This document shows, piece by piece, positions 1 through 7,832 of a stretch of 64,000 nucleotides of DNA (the first letter of the stretch is position 1; each line of letters opens with the position of its first letter). A program made the translations under genes and the position numbers. Source of the stretch: Bog-756 sp963696495 (GTDB taxonomy: Bacteria > Actinomycetota > Acidimicrobiia > Acidimicrobiales > RAAP-2). The DNA lies in assembly GCA_963696495.1 (NCBI GenBank), contig CAVOKJ010000003.1, positions 124,001 to 188,000 of the forward strand, read 5' to 3'. Below the pieces are notes generated by a model. It made no database searches. It had not been told where the DNA came from and saw nothing but the letters and a program-made list of their open reading frames with translations.

Positions 1-195
1 CGGGAGCCGGTGATCGCCCGATTGGTGCAGGAGTTCGACGTCGTCCCCAACATCCGGCGGGCCGACGTCGGCGAGGACAGCGGCTGGATCATCTGCGAGC
101 TCGACGGTGACGCCGGCACCGTCGACCGCTGTGTCGCCTGGCTCGAGGGCAAGGGTGTCCAGGTGGACCTCCTCGGCGACATCGTGGAGAGCTGA
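1..195 (+). CDS. NIL-domain protein, 3' end only
   Basis: The frame is open from the first base and ends at TGA 193-195, so only the last 64 residues are visible. The pattern around EFDVVPNIRRADV and the closing alternation of beta and helix segments (VAWLEGKGVQVDLLG) match the NIL domain, a small ACT-like ferredoxin fold found at the C-terminus of MetN-type methionine importer ATPases, attached to some ferredoxins, and as stand-alone proteins of about 75-80 residues. A stand-alone NIL protein would lack only 10-15 residues here; a MetN tail is equally possible because the upstream part is outside the window. The start is not visible. Confidence 0.7.
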   Translation, partial: REPVIARLVQEFDVVPNIRRADVGEDSGWIICELDGDAGTVDRCVAWLEGKGVQVDLLGDIVES

Positions 196-217
196 GTCCG
201 CCGGACGGGTGCCCGGG

Positions 218-397
218 TCAGGACTCGTCGGGCGTCCGGATGGTCCAACCGGCGCCGGACACCTTGCGTGGCTCGTAGAACAGGCATCCCTCCGGACACG
301 CGAACGGGATCTGTTCGTTGGCGCCGACCCGGCACCGCTCGAGCTTCTCCTCGTGGGCGGTGGTCTGCATGATGTAATGGCGACAGTCCTCGTTCAC
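218..397 (-). CDS. small four-cysteine conserved-type protein (59 aa)
   Basis: Read from GTG at 397 to TGA at 218, the product begins VNEDCRHYIMQTT and carries four cysteines at residues 5, 22, 34 and 38, the last two in the context FACPEGCLFYE. Four spaced cysteines in so small a protein suggest zinc or Fe-S binding, but I do not recognise a named family. An in-frame GTG lies two codons upstream (403), so the start is uncertain by a few residues. The gene faces the divergent NUDIX gene at 458 with 60 bases between starts. The low-complexity frame that continues upstream on the same strand is not convincing coding sequence. Confidence 0.55.
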   Translation of the reverse strand: MNEDCRHYIMQTTAHEEKLERCRVGANEQIPFACPEGCLFYEPRKVSGAGWTIRTPDES

Positions 398-445
398 GGC
401 CACACCCCATTCTGCCCGATGGACGCGACCAAGCGTTGGCAGGGG

Positions 446-451
446 TAGCGT
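446..451 (+). promoter_or_regulatory. -10 box TAGCGT for NUDIX gene
   Basis: TAGCGT lies 6 bases before the GTG at 458, placing the transcript start at or within a base or two of the start codon (leaderless mRNA). Confidence 0.5.
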
Positions 452-457
452 CGGTAC

Positions 458-1156
458 GTGGATCCGAATCCCTCCACCAAGCAGCTCCTGCGATGGAGCG
501 AGGCACTGGCCGGCATCGCCCGGACCGGATTGGGCTTCACCGAGTCCCTCTACGAGCAGGAGCGCTTCGAGGAGATCCTCCGGGTGGCCGCCGACATCCG
601 GGTGGCGGCCGACCACGGAACAGAGGGGGCGGAGGACGCCGAGGGCCTGGTGGAGGAGTGGCTGAGCCTGGTGGGCAAGGGCGTGCCCGGCTACGTGACC
701 CCGAAGGTGGCGGTGGGAGCGGCGGTGGGCAACGACAAGGGCGAGATACTCCTCGTCCAGCGGGCCGACTCCGGCGTCTGGCTCTACCCGACCGGGTGGG
801 CCGACATCGGCTACTCGGCAGCCGAGGTGGTCGTCAAGGAGGTCGAGGAGGAGACCGGCATCGAGGCCGAGGTCGTCCGGCTCATCGCCGTCCTCGACGG
901 GCTCCGGATCGGCATCAGCCGCATCCCCCTCTACTCCCTCGTGTTCCAGTGCCGGGCCGTCGGTGGCGAGCTGAAGGCGCATCCCCTGGAGTGCTCCGAC
1001 GTCGGATGGTTCGCCCTCGACAAGCTCCCCTTCCCCCTGGCCGGTGCCGAGCGTTGGGGCGAGCACGTGTTCGCCGCTCTCCGCGGCGAACCGGTCGAGG
1101 TGCTCTACGACTCGGTGCGCTCGCCGATCTGGCGTGGCGATCCGGACCGGGCCTGA
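458..1156 (+). CDS. NUDIX hydrolase with N-terminal NUDIX_N domain
   Basis: 232 residues. An N-terminal helical region (about residues 5-75, QLLRWSEALAGIARTGLGFTE) is the NUDIX_N extension found in a subgroup of NUDIX hydrolases that act on nucleotide sugars or ADP-ribose-like substrates. The NUDIX box spans residues 113-135 and ends KEVEEETGI, which keeps the metal-binding glutamates; the first Glu of the consensus is replaced by Tyr (GYSAAE), which I believe is usual in this subgroup. Substrate cannot be told from sequence. The GTG start is supported by TAGCGT six bases upstream and by the position of the NUDIX_N domain. It probably acts in the cytoplasm as a housecleaning or NAD/ADP-sugar hydrolase. 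Confidence 0.85.
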   Translation: MDPNPSTKQLLRWSEALAGIARTGLGFTESLYEQERFEEILRVAADIRVAADHGTEGAEDAEGLVEEWLSLVGKGVPGYVTPKVAVGAAVGNDKGEILLVQRADSGVWLYPTGWADIGYSAAEVVVKEVEEETGIEAEVVRLIAVLDGLRIGISRIPLYSLVFQCRAVGGELKAHPLECSDVGWFALDKLPFPLAGAERWGEHVFAALRGEPVEVLYDSVRSPIWRGDPDRA

Positions 1157-1231
1157 CCGACCCCACTCGACCCGACCGGGGGGCGGTGACCCCGCCAGGA
1201 CGATGAACCGGGGGGCCGGCGAACCGGTGAC

Positions 1232-1237
1232 TACACT
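1232..1237 (+). promoter_or_regulatory. -10 box TACACT for GNAT gene
   Basis: TACACT ends 8 bases before the GTG at 1246, fitting a leaderless transcript. Confidence 0.45.
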
Positions 1238-1245
1238 CGCGCTCC

Positions 1246-1755
1246 GTGACGACACCGGGCCCAGACGGCACCGACGGGCCGGGCGCCGCCGACGGGCCCT
1301 CGACACCGTCCGCCGTCGTGGTGAGCGAGGTCACCGGGGTGGATGCCGACCTGGTGGAGGCGTTCGCCCGCTTGATCCCGCAGCTGTCCTCGTCCTCGCC
1401 CCCGCCGGATCACGACCAGTTGGCCGAGATCGTCGGCTCCGATGCCTCGATCCTCCTCGTGGCGCGCGATGCGGGCGGTCGGGTCGTCGGATCCCTCACC
1501 CTCGCCGTGTTCCGGGTCCCGACCGGCGTGCTGTCGTGGATCGAGGACGTCGTGGTCGACGAGCGGGCACGGGGGGCCGGGGCCGGCGAGGCGCTGGTCC
1601 TCGCCGCGGTCGACCGGGCGAGGCGGGCCGGTGCCAAATCGGTCGATCTCACCTCCCGTCCCAGCCGCGAGGCGGCCAACCGCCTCTACCAGCGCCTGGG
1701 CTTCGAGTCCCGATCGACCAACGTGTACCGGTATCCGTTGGAACCGCCCGACTGA
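1246..1755 (+). CDS. GNAT family N-acetyltransferase
   Basis: 169 residues. After a Pro/Gly/Asp-rich N-terminal tail (1-25) a GNAT fold follows, with the acetyl-CoA pyrophosphate-binding motif A at residues 107-114 (RARGAGAG), preceded by the beta4 strand WIEDVVVDE and followed by the C-terminal NRLYQRLGF signature of motif B. These are the marks of a small-molecule or protein N-acetyltransferase; the acceptor is unknown. The GTG start follows a -10 box by 8 bases. The gene has the same orientation as the NUDIX gene but with its own promoter, and it converges on the epimerase gene that ends at 1816. Confidence 0.85.
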   Translation: MTTPGPDGTDGPGAADGPSTPSAVVVSEVTGVDADLVEAFARLIPQLSSSSPPPDHDQLAEIVGSDASILLVARDAGGRVVGSLTLAVFRVPTGVLSWIEDVVVDERARGAGAGEALVLAAVDRARRAGAKSVDLTSRPSREAANRLYQRLGFESRSTNVYRYPLEPPD

Positions 1756-1815
1756 GGGCAGGCTGGGAGCGGTCGGTGCGAGTCAGTGCGGTCCCTGACC
1801 GCGACGGCTCGACGT

Positions 1816-2781
1816 TCACTCCCCCGTGGGAGCGGCCTCCGCGGTCCTGCGGGCGTCCCGGTCGCCGGGCAGGTACGGGGCAACCGTCGCCGCCAGGACG
1901 TCCGGCCACGCGGTGGGGACGAGGCCGAGCTCCTGACGTGTCTCGCTGTCGTCCATGACGAAGGGCGACTCGAACTGATAGAGGGTCTTCGGCACCTCGC
2001 GCAGCAAGGGGCTGAAGACACCGAGGGCCCGGAGGGCCGTGGGCGGCACCGACGCCACGCTCACCGGGGCGACGCCGGCGGCCTCGCACAGGCCCTCGAC
2101 CACCTGTCGCGACGACCGCGGCTCGTTGCTCGGGACGTGCCACGGCCGGCCCCAGGTCGACCGGTCGACGGCACAGGCGACCATGGTGCGGGCGACGTCC
2201 CCGACGAACGTCCAGGAGTGGGGGGCGTCGGGGTCCCCGACCACGCGGACCCCCTTCCCCCTCACCAGACGCGGCACGACACGGGAGAACTGGCTCTGGG
2301 TCGTGGCCCCGAGGAAGTCCGAGGCCCTGACCTCGACGGCACTGATCTTCCCCGCCTCGTGCCGGGCCAGCGCGTCGTTCCACATCGCCGCCCGGACCTG
2401 GGCCTTGGGCAACGTCGAGGCCAGGGGGTCGTGGGGCGTCATCGGCCCCGTCGGCTGTCCGTAGGCGTACAGGTTGCTCAGGGTCACGAGCGTCGCACCG
2501 GTCTGCTCGGCCGTGGCCAGCAGGGCCTCGGAGATGGGTGGCCAGTCGGTCGACCACCGGTGGTACGGGGGGTTCGCGCAATTGAAGAGCGCTGCCGAGC
2601 CACGGGTGATCTCGGTCAGGAACCCGCTGTCGGACGCGTCACCCGGGGCGAGGCTGATGCCCTCGCCCCTCGGGCCCGAACCGTGCCTCGAGACCACTGC
2701 GACCTGGTGACCGACCCGGGCCAGCTCCTCGGCGACACGGCTCCCGGTCGCCCCGGCGCCCACCACCACGAATTTCGACAT
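1816..2781 (-). CDS. NAD(P)-dependent epimerase/dehydratase-like protein
   Basis: 321 residues from ATG 2781 (MSKFVVVGAG). The Rossmann signature VGAGATGSR near residues 6-14, the SNLYAYGQP segment (SDR-type Tyr region) and the later SWTFVGDVART motif are those of extended, atypical SDRs that bind NAD(P). Substrate is unknown. The start is chosen because the dinucleotide fold begins directly there; the frame stays open upstream but into the operator region. It is divergent from a TetR gene with which it shares two near-identical palindromes, so it is likely the repressed target. The last 15 residues are charged and Ala-rich. Confidence 0.8.
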   Translation of the reverse strand: MSKFVVVGAGATGSRVAEELARVGHQVAVVSRHGSGPRGEGISLAPGDASDSGFLTEITRGSAALFNCANPPYHRWSTDWPPISEALLATAEQTGATLVTLSNLYAYGQPTGPMTPHDPLASTLPKAQVRAAMWNDALARHEAGKISAVEVRASDFLGATTQSQFSRVVPRLVRGKGVRVVGDPDAPHSWTFVGDVARTMVACAVDRSTWGRPWHVPSNEPRSSRQVVEGLCEAAGVAPVSVASVPPTALRALGVFSPLLREVPKTLYQFESPFVMDDSETRQELGLVPTAWPDVLAATVAPYLPGDRDARRTAEAAPTGE

Positions 2782-2800
2782 GTCCACTCCTCGGATTTGC

Positions 2801-2815
2801 GAGAGCAGCGCTCTC
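2801..2815. promoter_or_regulatory. TetR operator copy 1
   Basis: GAGAGCAGCGCTCTC, an inverted repeat with arms GAGAGC/GCTCTC, 20 bases upstream of the epimerase start. It differs from the second copy (2849-2863) at only two of 15 positions. Confidence 0.6.
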
Positions 2816-2848
2816 CCATAGAGCATGACCCCTGGCGCCCGAGAAAGC

Positions 2849-2863
2849 AAGAGCAGTGCTCTC
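2849..2863. promoter_or_regulatory. TetR operator copy 2
   Basis: AAGAGCAGTGCTCTC, containing the palindrome AGAGCA-G-TGCTCT, centred 48 bases from copy 1 and 32 bases upstream of the TetR ATG at 2895. The pair lies in the shared divergent promoter region. Confidence 0.6.
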
Positions 2864-2894
2864 CGAAGTGACGGGGAGGTGCGATACTGTCCCC

Positions 2895-3587
2895 ATGGAC
2901 CAGTCGTCACCGCGGGCCATCGCCCGTGCCAACCAGATCGTCCTGATCAAGTCCACGGCGCGCCGCCTGCTGGCCGAGCACGGAGCCTCCGGGCTGTCAC
3001 TGCGGGAGGTGGCCCGCGAGATGGGCCAGACGTCGTCCGCGCTCTACCGCTACTTCGCCAACCGCGACGAGCTGCTCACCGCGCTCATCCTCGACGCCTA
3101 CGACGAATTGGGGGCGGCCACCGAGCGGGCCGAGGGTCGCGTCGACCGGTCTGCGGTCCGGGACCGATGGTTCGCCGCCGGCCGGGCGATACGGCGGTGG
3201 GCCGTCGGCCATCCGCACGAGTACGCCCTGCTCTTCGGATCGCCCGTCCCCGGGTACCACGCACCCGAGGACACGGTGGCCGCCGCCACCCGCGTCACCA
3301 TGGTGATCGCCGGGATCGTGAACGACGCCTGTGCGGCCCGCTCCCTCCCGTCGGACCCACGGGAGGACGCCCGCGTCGACCGGTTCCTGGAGGTCGGGAA
3401 CCTGCGGGTGACCATGCCGGACGTCCCCGGCGACGTCCTCGCCCGGAGCATCATGGTGTGGGCCGAGTTGTTCGGCTTCCTCAGCTTCGAGCTCTTCGGC
3501 CACTACCGGCACACCGTGCGCAGCGCGCCGCAATTCTTCGACGAGACGCTGGACGCCATGGGGTCCTTCGTCGGCCTCGCCGACTGA
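2895..3587 (+). CDS. TetR/AcrR family regulator with WHG-type C-terminal domain
   Basis: 230 residues. The N-terminal helix-turn-helix (about residues 15-65, with LSLREVAREMGQTSSALYRY) is a TetR DNA-binding domain; the C-terminal half contains WAVGHPHEYALLFGSPVPGY, the hallmark of the WHG effector-binding domain (PF13305 type). ATG 2895 is preferred over a GTG at 2856, which lies inside the operator copy at 2849-2863. It faces the NAD-dependent epimerase gene, and two near-identical palindromes between them make autoregulation and control of the epimerase likely. The ligand is unknown. Confidence 0.9.
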   Translation: MDQSSPRAIARANQIVLIKSTARRLLAEHGASGLSLREVAREMGQTSSALYRYFANRDELLTALILDAYDELGAATERAEGRVDRSAVRDRWFAAGRAIRRWAVGHPHEYALLFGSPVPGYHAPEDTVAAATRVTMVIAGIVNDACAARSLPSDPREDARVDRFLEVGNLRVTMPDVPGDVLARSIMVWAELFGFLSFELFGHYRHTVRSAPQFFDETLDAMGSFVGLAD

Positions 3588-3671
3588 GCCACCGCCCGAC
3601 CGTCGACCGGTCGGTGGGCCGGGAGCCCGAGGGCCGGTTGGCCCCTTCGGACTGGGGCATGCTCTACGGGC

Positions 3672-4850
3672 ATGGCCGCCACCGACCAGACCGGCGACGT
3701 GGGGTCGGTCCCGATCGGGCCCGCCGCCCGTCTGGCGACGTGGGGGCTGGCCGGGCTCGGGGTCGTGGCCGCCGCCGCCGCCCTGGCCGCCGACCCGTCC
3801 GACGCCCGATCGGCCGCCTCCCAGGTGTGGCCTCCGTTCGTGCTGGTCACGGGACTGCTCCTGGTGGGGATGGTGGCCGACCAGGACGGGCTGTTCGCCG
3901 CCGCCGGTCACCGCCTCGCCGTGCTCGCCCCCACTGGCTCCGTGCTCTTCGCCGGGGCTGCGGCCCTGGTGGCCGTCGTCACCGCACTGCTCAACCTGGA
4001 CACGTCGGTGGTCTTCCTCACCCCGGTGCTGGTCCACGCAGGGAGGCACCGGGGCCGGAGCGGGGCGGCCCTGCTGATCGGCTGCCTGCTCCTGTCCAAC
4101 GCCGGCAGCCTGCTTCTTCCGGGCTCGAACCTGACCAACCTGATCGTGCTGGGCCACCTCCATCTCTCCGGCGGCGAGTTCTTCAGCCACATGGCCCTGC
4201 CGTGGGTCGCCGCCGTGGTGGTCACCGGGGCGGTGGTCGGCGTCGGCGAGCGGCGGTCGTTGCGCGCCGGCCACGGCGAGCCGGACCGACCCCGTCGGGC
4301 GACGCTGGGCCTGGGCGCACTGGCCGTGGCGACGGTGACGGTCCTGGTCGTGGCGCTGCGCTCCCCCGCTCTGCCAGTGGCGGGGGTGGGCATCGTGGTG
4401 GTGGCCCTCAGGATGCTGACCGGGCGGGAGGAGCTCGGCCGGGTCCGCCGAGTGCTCGGCGCGCCGGTGCTCGTCGGCCTGTTCGGCATCGCCACGGCGC
4501 TCGGGACGCTGGGCCGGGCGTGGTCAGGGCCGGCCACGCTGCTCTCGCACCTCGACGGCGTCGGCACCGCGGCGGTGGCCGCCGGATCGACCGCGGTGCT
4601 CAACAACCTGCCGGCGGCGGCGCTGCTGGCGTCGCGGGTCCCTCCCCACCCCTACGCCCTGCTGGTCGGGCTCAACATCGGCCCCAACCTCTTCGTCACC
4701 GGCTCGCTGGCGTGGATCCTGTGGTGGCGGACGGCACGCGCCACGGGAGCGGTCCCGCCGGTCAGGCGCGCCGTGGTCCTCGGCCTGATCTCGGTCCCGC
4801 TGGCCATGGCCGCCGCCCTCGGGATGCTCGCCCTGTCCGGTCCGCTCTGA
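3672..4850 (+). CDS. ArsB/NhaD-superfamily (ion transporter) permease
   Basis: 392 residues with 10-12 predicted membrane segments. Two inverted halves each carry the conserved loop of the ion-transporter superfamily: NLDTSVVFLTPVLV and SNAGSLLLPGSNLTNLIV in the first half, VLNNLPAAALLA and GLNIGPNLFVTGSLA in the second. This is the pattern of ArsB, NhaD and DASS permeases, inner-membrane anion or cation/proton exchangers. No arsR or arsC lies nearby, so arsenite export is not supported by context and the substrate is open. It starts 84 bases after the TetR gene in the same direction; a shared transcript is possible. Confidence 0.75.
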   Translation: MAATDQTGDVGSVPIGPAARLATWGLAGLGVVAAAAALAADPSDARSAASQVWPPFVLVTGLLLVGMVADQDGLFAAAGHRLAVLAPTGSVLFAGAAALVAVVTALLNLDTSVVFLTPVLVHAGRHRGRSGAALLIGCLLLSNAGSLLLPGSNLTNLIVLGHLHLSGGEFFSHMALPWVAAVVVTGAVVGVGERRSLRAGHGEPDRPRRATLGLGALAVATVTVLVVALRSPALPVAGVGIVVVALRMLTGREELGRVRRVLGAPVLVGLFGIATALGTLGRAWSGPATLLSHLDGVGTAAVAAGSTAVLNNLPAAALLASRVPPHPYALLVGLNIGPNLFVTGSLAWILWWRTARATGAVPPVRRAVVLGLISVPLAMAAALGMLALSGPL

Positions 4851-4889
4851 CCGGCACGGTCGCCGTCGACCCCGTCGGGGCAGCGTGGG

Positions 4890-5426
4890 TCAGTTGATCT
4901 TCAACAGGTCGACGATGAACACCAGGGTGTCGTTGGCGGCCACGCCCGCGCCCGGCGACTGGTCGCCGTAGCCGAGGCTCGGGGGGATGATCAGCTCCCG
5001 CCGCCCCCCCACCTGCATGCCCACCACGCCCTTGTCCCACCCGGTGATGACCTGCTCCGGGGCGGCGTCGAGCTTGAAGGTGAAGGGCTGGCTCGTCCAG
5101 GAGGACTGGACCTCCTTGTCGGCGGAGTACGTGGCCAGCACGTACTGGACGGTGACGGTGTCCCCCGGTTCGGCCTTGGGGCCGGAGCCGACGATCAGGT
5201 CGGCGGTCTCCAACTTCGTCGGCGCCGCGCCGGGGGGCACGACGATCGCCGGCTGGGTGCCGGCCTTGCCGGCCGGTGAGCGGTCGGCCACCGGGATGGT
5301 GGCCGAGGACACCGTGGCGGTGGCAGACGTCGAGGTGGTGCTCGATGAGGAGCTGCTGCTGCAGCCGGCCAGGGCCAGTGCCGAGACGGCGGCGACGGCG
5401 ATCGACCAGGTTCGGACACGAGGCAT
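4890..5426 (-). CDS. FKBP-type peptidyl-prolyl isomerase lipoprotein
   Basis: 178 residues. ATG 5426 is preceded by AAAGGA at good spacing. Residues 1-22 form a lipoprotein signal peptide with lipobox LALAGC (Cys22), followed by a Ser/Thr linker. The FKBP domain fills the C-terminal 110 residues: GDTVTVQYVLATYS, the FKLDAAPEQVITGWDKGVVGM core and IIPPSLGYGDQ, all diagnostic of FKBP cis-trans prolyl isomerases. The protein is expected to be anchored outside the membrane and to help fold secreted proteins. It lies downstream of larC on the same strand with a 155-base gap and converges on the ArsB-like gene. Confidence 0.92.
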   Translation of the reverse strand: MPRVRTWSIAVAAVSALALAGCSSSSSSSTTSTSATATVSSATIPVADRSPAGKAGTQPAIVVPPGAAPTKLETADLIVGSGPKAEPGDTVTVQYVLATYSADKEVQSSWTSQPFTFKLDAAPEQVITGWDKGVVGMQVGGRRELIIPPSLGYGDQSPGAGVAANDTLVFIVDLLKIN

Positions 5427-5581
5427 GAGGGATCCTTTCGGCGGCGGGGTCGTCGGGGCACGATGGCCTGGCCCGGATGGCGCTGCACGGTGCGCCTGCA
5501 CGTCCACCCGGCAGGCCAGACGGTAGTCGGCGATCGGCGGTGGTGGGTGCCACCCGCCCTTCCCGGGCGGGTCGGCCGCCA

Positions 5582-6994
5582 TCAGGCCGGCTCGTCCCCG
5601 TCGTCATCGACCGGACCGTTGACGGGCACGTCCGGGGGTCCCGTCGGATGGCGGGCGGCCGGTGCCCCCCCGGCCGGGAACTCGGTGACGAGGCCGACCA
5701 CCGCGGGCTCGTCGCGCTGCTCGCGCCATGCGGCCTCGGCCCGGAACGCCACCTCGCGCAGCGGACTGCCGGATCGCCGTGCGGCGCGGGCGACGTCCTC
5801 GTACTCGGCCTTCACCCGTCCCCCACTCACCTTGACCCGGATGAGCTGGTCGTCGACCCGGACCGACTCGATCGTCCGAGCCGCCGGCCACCGCTCCCCG
5901 AACGACACCCGGACGCCGAGCGATCCGGTCGAGAGGCGGAGGGTGTCGCGGATCACCGGGACCTGCGACGGGTCGCACAGGGCGTGGACGACGGTTCCCG
6001 GCCGCCCCTTCTTCATCACCACCGGCGAGAGCCAGGCGTCGTGGGCCCCCGCCTCGATGAGCACGGCCACCGCATGGGCCAGCTGCTCGCCGGTGACGTC
6101 GTCGACATTGGCCTCGAGCAGCGCCACGGGCTGGCCGGCATCCGAGTCCTCGTCACCGAGGATGCCGGCATGCGACCGGGGCCCGTCCTCGCCGTCCCTG
6201 TCGAGCTCCTGGCCGGTCAGCCGGTCCACCCTGGTCCCGGTCACCACCTGGACGCAGTTGGGAAGTTCACCGAGCTCCCGCGTGCCGGCGCCGAAGCCCT
6301 GTCCGGTGACCCGCATCGGCGGCTGCGGGCCGAACCCCGACGACAGCGCGGCGAGCAGTGCCGCACCGGTCGGAGTCGTGAGCTCCACCGCCAGGCTCCG
6401 GCCCCAGGTCGGGATCCCCTCCAACAACGCCACCACCGCCGGTGCCGGGTTGGGGAGCAGGCCGTGCGCCGCCCTGACCATGCCGAGCCCGGTGGCCACC
6501 GGGCTGGCCCGGACCTCGTCGATCCCGAGTACCTCGAGCGCGGCCGCCGTCCCCACCACGTCGATGATGGTGTCGTGCCCGCCGACCTCGTGGAAGTGGA
6601 CCTGGTCGGCCGGGCGGCGGTGCAGGCGACCCTCGACGTCGGCCAGCGCGGCGAACGTCGACAGCGCCCGCCGGGCCACCCGTTCGGGCAGGCGCGCCTC
6701 CTCGATCAGACCGACGATGTGGGCGTGGGTGCGGACGACCACGTTGTCGTCCACCGTCACCACCGCCCGGGAGGCGGCGACCCCACCCCGCAGGACCGGC
6801 TCGACCTCCAGTCCCCAGCCGGGCAGGGGCAGACGCTCCAGGAGGGCCAGCACCTCAGGGAGGTCGGCGCCGGCGTCCAGGAGGCCGCCCAGCGCCATGT
6901 CCCCGGCGATCCCGGCGAAGCAGTGGAACCAGGCGACGTTGGCCGTACCCGGCACGGGGACCCGGGGCCGGGCTCCCCCGTCGACCCCCGTCAC
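5582..6994 (-). CDS. larC: LarC, nickel-pincer cofactor nickel insertase
   Basis: 470 residues. LarC uses CTP to insert nickel into pyridinium-3,5-bisthiocarboxylic acid mononucleotide, giving the nickel-pincer (NPN) cofactor of lactate racemase and related LarA-like enzymes. The N-terminal WFHCFAGIAGDMALGGLLDAG segment (first 18 shown suffices: WFHCFAGIAGDMALGGLL), the HFHEVGGHDTIIDVVG-type segment and the NVDDVTGEQLAHA motif in the C-terminal half match LarC1/LarC2. It is one continuous frame, with no sign of the ribosomal frameshift seen in Lactobacillus larC. The GTG start overlaps the larB stop as GTGA (6991-6994), so translation is coupled to larB. Confidence 0.93.
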   Translation of the reverse strand: MTGVDGGARPRVPVPGTANVAWFHCFAGIAGDMALGGLLDAGADLPEVLALLERLPLPGWGLEVEPVLRGGVAASRAVVTVDDNVVVRTHAHIVGLIEEARLPERVARRALSTFAALADVEGRLHRRPADQVHFHEVGGHDTIIDVVGTAAALEVLGIDEVRASPVATGLGMVRAAHGLLPNPAPAVVALLEGIPTWGRSLAVELTTPTGAALLAALSSGFGPQPPMRVTGQGFGAGTRELGELPNCVQVVTGTRVDRLTGQELDRDGEDGPRSHAGILGDEDSDAGQPVALLEANVDDVTGEQLAHAVAVLIEAGAHDAWLSPVVMKKGRPGTVVHALCDPSQVPVIRDTLRLSTGSLGVRVSFGERWPAARTIESVRVDDQLIRVKVSGGRVKAEYEDVARAARRSGSPLREVAFRAEAAWREQRDEPAVVGLVTEFPAGGAPAARHPTGPPDVPVNGPVDDDGDEPA

Positions 6995-7809
6995 GGCAGC
7001 ATCCGGGCCACGGCGCAGGCGGCTCCGAAGCCGTTGTCGATGCCCACCACGGCGATCCCCGCCGCGCACGAGGCGTGCATGGCCAGCAGCGCGGTCACGC
7101 CCTCGAGCGCCGCGCCGTAGCCCGTGCTGGTGGGCACCGCCACCACCGGCGCCGGGGTGATGCCCCCGACCAGGCTGGCGAGCGCGCCCTCCATGCCGGC
7201 GACGACGACGATGGCGTCGGCCTCGGCCAGCTCGTCGGCCGAGGCCAGCAGGCGGTGCACGCCGGCCACACCGCAATCGGGGAGGAGGGTGGGCCGGAGC
7301 CCGAGGGCGACCAGCGTGGCCTCGCACTCCCGGGCGACCGGGAGGTCCGAGGTGCCGGCGGTGACCACGAGCGTGCGGACCGGGCGGGGCGGTGACGGCC
7401 GCCACACCACGGTGGACAGCTGACCTCGCACCTGGTCGGCGCCGGTGGCGGTGCCGGTCACCGTGCGCCGGCCCCCGGCGTGGCGGGCCATGACGGCGTC
7501 GACCTGCGTGGCGTCGGCGCGGGTGAGGATCACCGGGCCGGCCGCAGACCAGCGCTCGGTCGGGGCACCGTCCTCCTCCTCGGCACCCGCTCCGATGAGC
7601 TCGCCCACGATCGCCGTGCACTGCTCGGGCGTCTTGCCCTGCCCGTAGACGGCCTCGGGCAGTCCCTGACGGAGCCCCCGGTGGTGATCGACCTTGGCAA
7701 ACCCCAGATCGGCGAAGGGAAGGCGCCGGAGACGGTGGACGGCCTCATCGGGCGTGCACGCCCCGGTGCGGACGTCGGCGAGCAGGCGGAGCAGTACGGG
7801 TTCATCCAT
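6991..7809 (-). CDS. larB: LarB, NaAD carboxylase/hydrolase of NPN cofactor synthesis
   Basis: 272 residues. LarB carboxylates C5 of the pyridinium ring of nicotinic acid adenine dinucleotide and releases AMP, the first step of NPN cofactor synthesis. The N-terminus (FADLGFAKVDHHRGLRQG, then PEAVYGQGKTPEQ) is characteristic of LarB, and the C-terminal half (TAGTSDLPVARECEATL, then GMEGALASLVGG and VPTSTGYG) is the PurE-like domain. ATG 7809 is used; a GTG at 7818 is an alternative. larC overlaps it. LarE, the sulfur-inserting partner, and LarA are not in the window. Its start lies 23 bases from the divergent pheA start, so the two promoters must overlap. Confidence 0.93.
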   Translation of the reverse strand: MDEPVLLRLLADVRTGACTPDEAVHRLRRLPFADLGFAKVDHHRGLRQGLPEAVYGQGKTPEQCTAIVGELIGAGAEEEDGAPTERWSAAGPVILTRADATQVDAVMARHAGGRRTVTGTATGADQVRGQLSTVVWRPSPPRPVRTLVVTAGTSDLPVARECEATLVALGLRPTLLPDCGVAGVHRLLASADELAEADAIVVVAGMEGALASLVGGITPAPVVAVPTSTGYGAALEGVTALLAMHASCAAGIAVVGIDNGFGAACAVARMLP

Positions 7810-7818
7810 GATGTTCAC

Positions 7819-7824
7819 TATCCT
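7819..7824 (+). promoter_or_regulatory. -10 box TATCCT for pheA
   Basis: TATCCT ends 8 bases before the pheA ATG at 7833, fitting a leaderless transcript; it sits in the 23-base gap between divergent pheA and larB starts. Confidence 0.5.
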
Positions 7825-7832
7825 GCCTGGGT

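Noticed and set aside
3672..4850. Arsenite efflux pump ArsB as part of an arsenic resistance operon.
   Set aside because: No arsR, arsC or metal-binding regulator adjoins; the neighbouring regulator is TetR, so substrate is left open.
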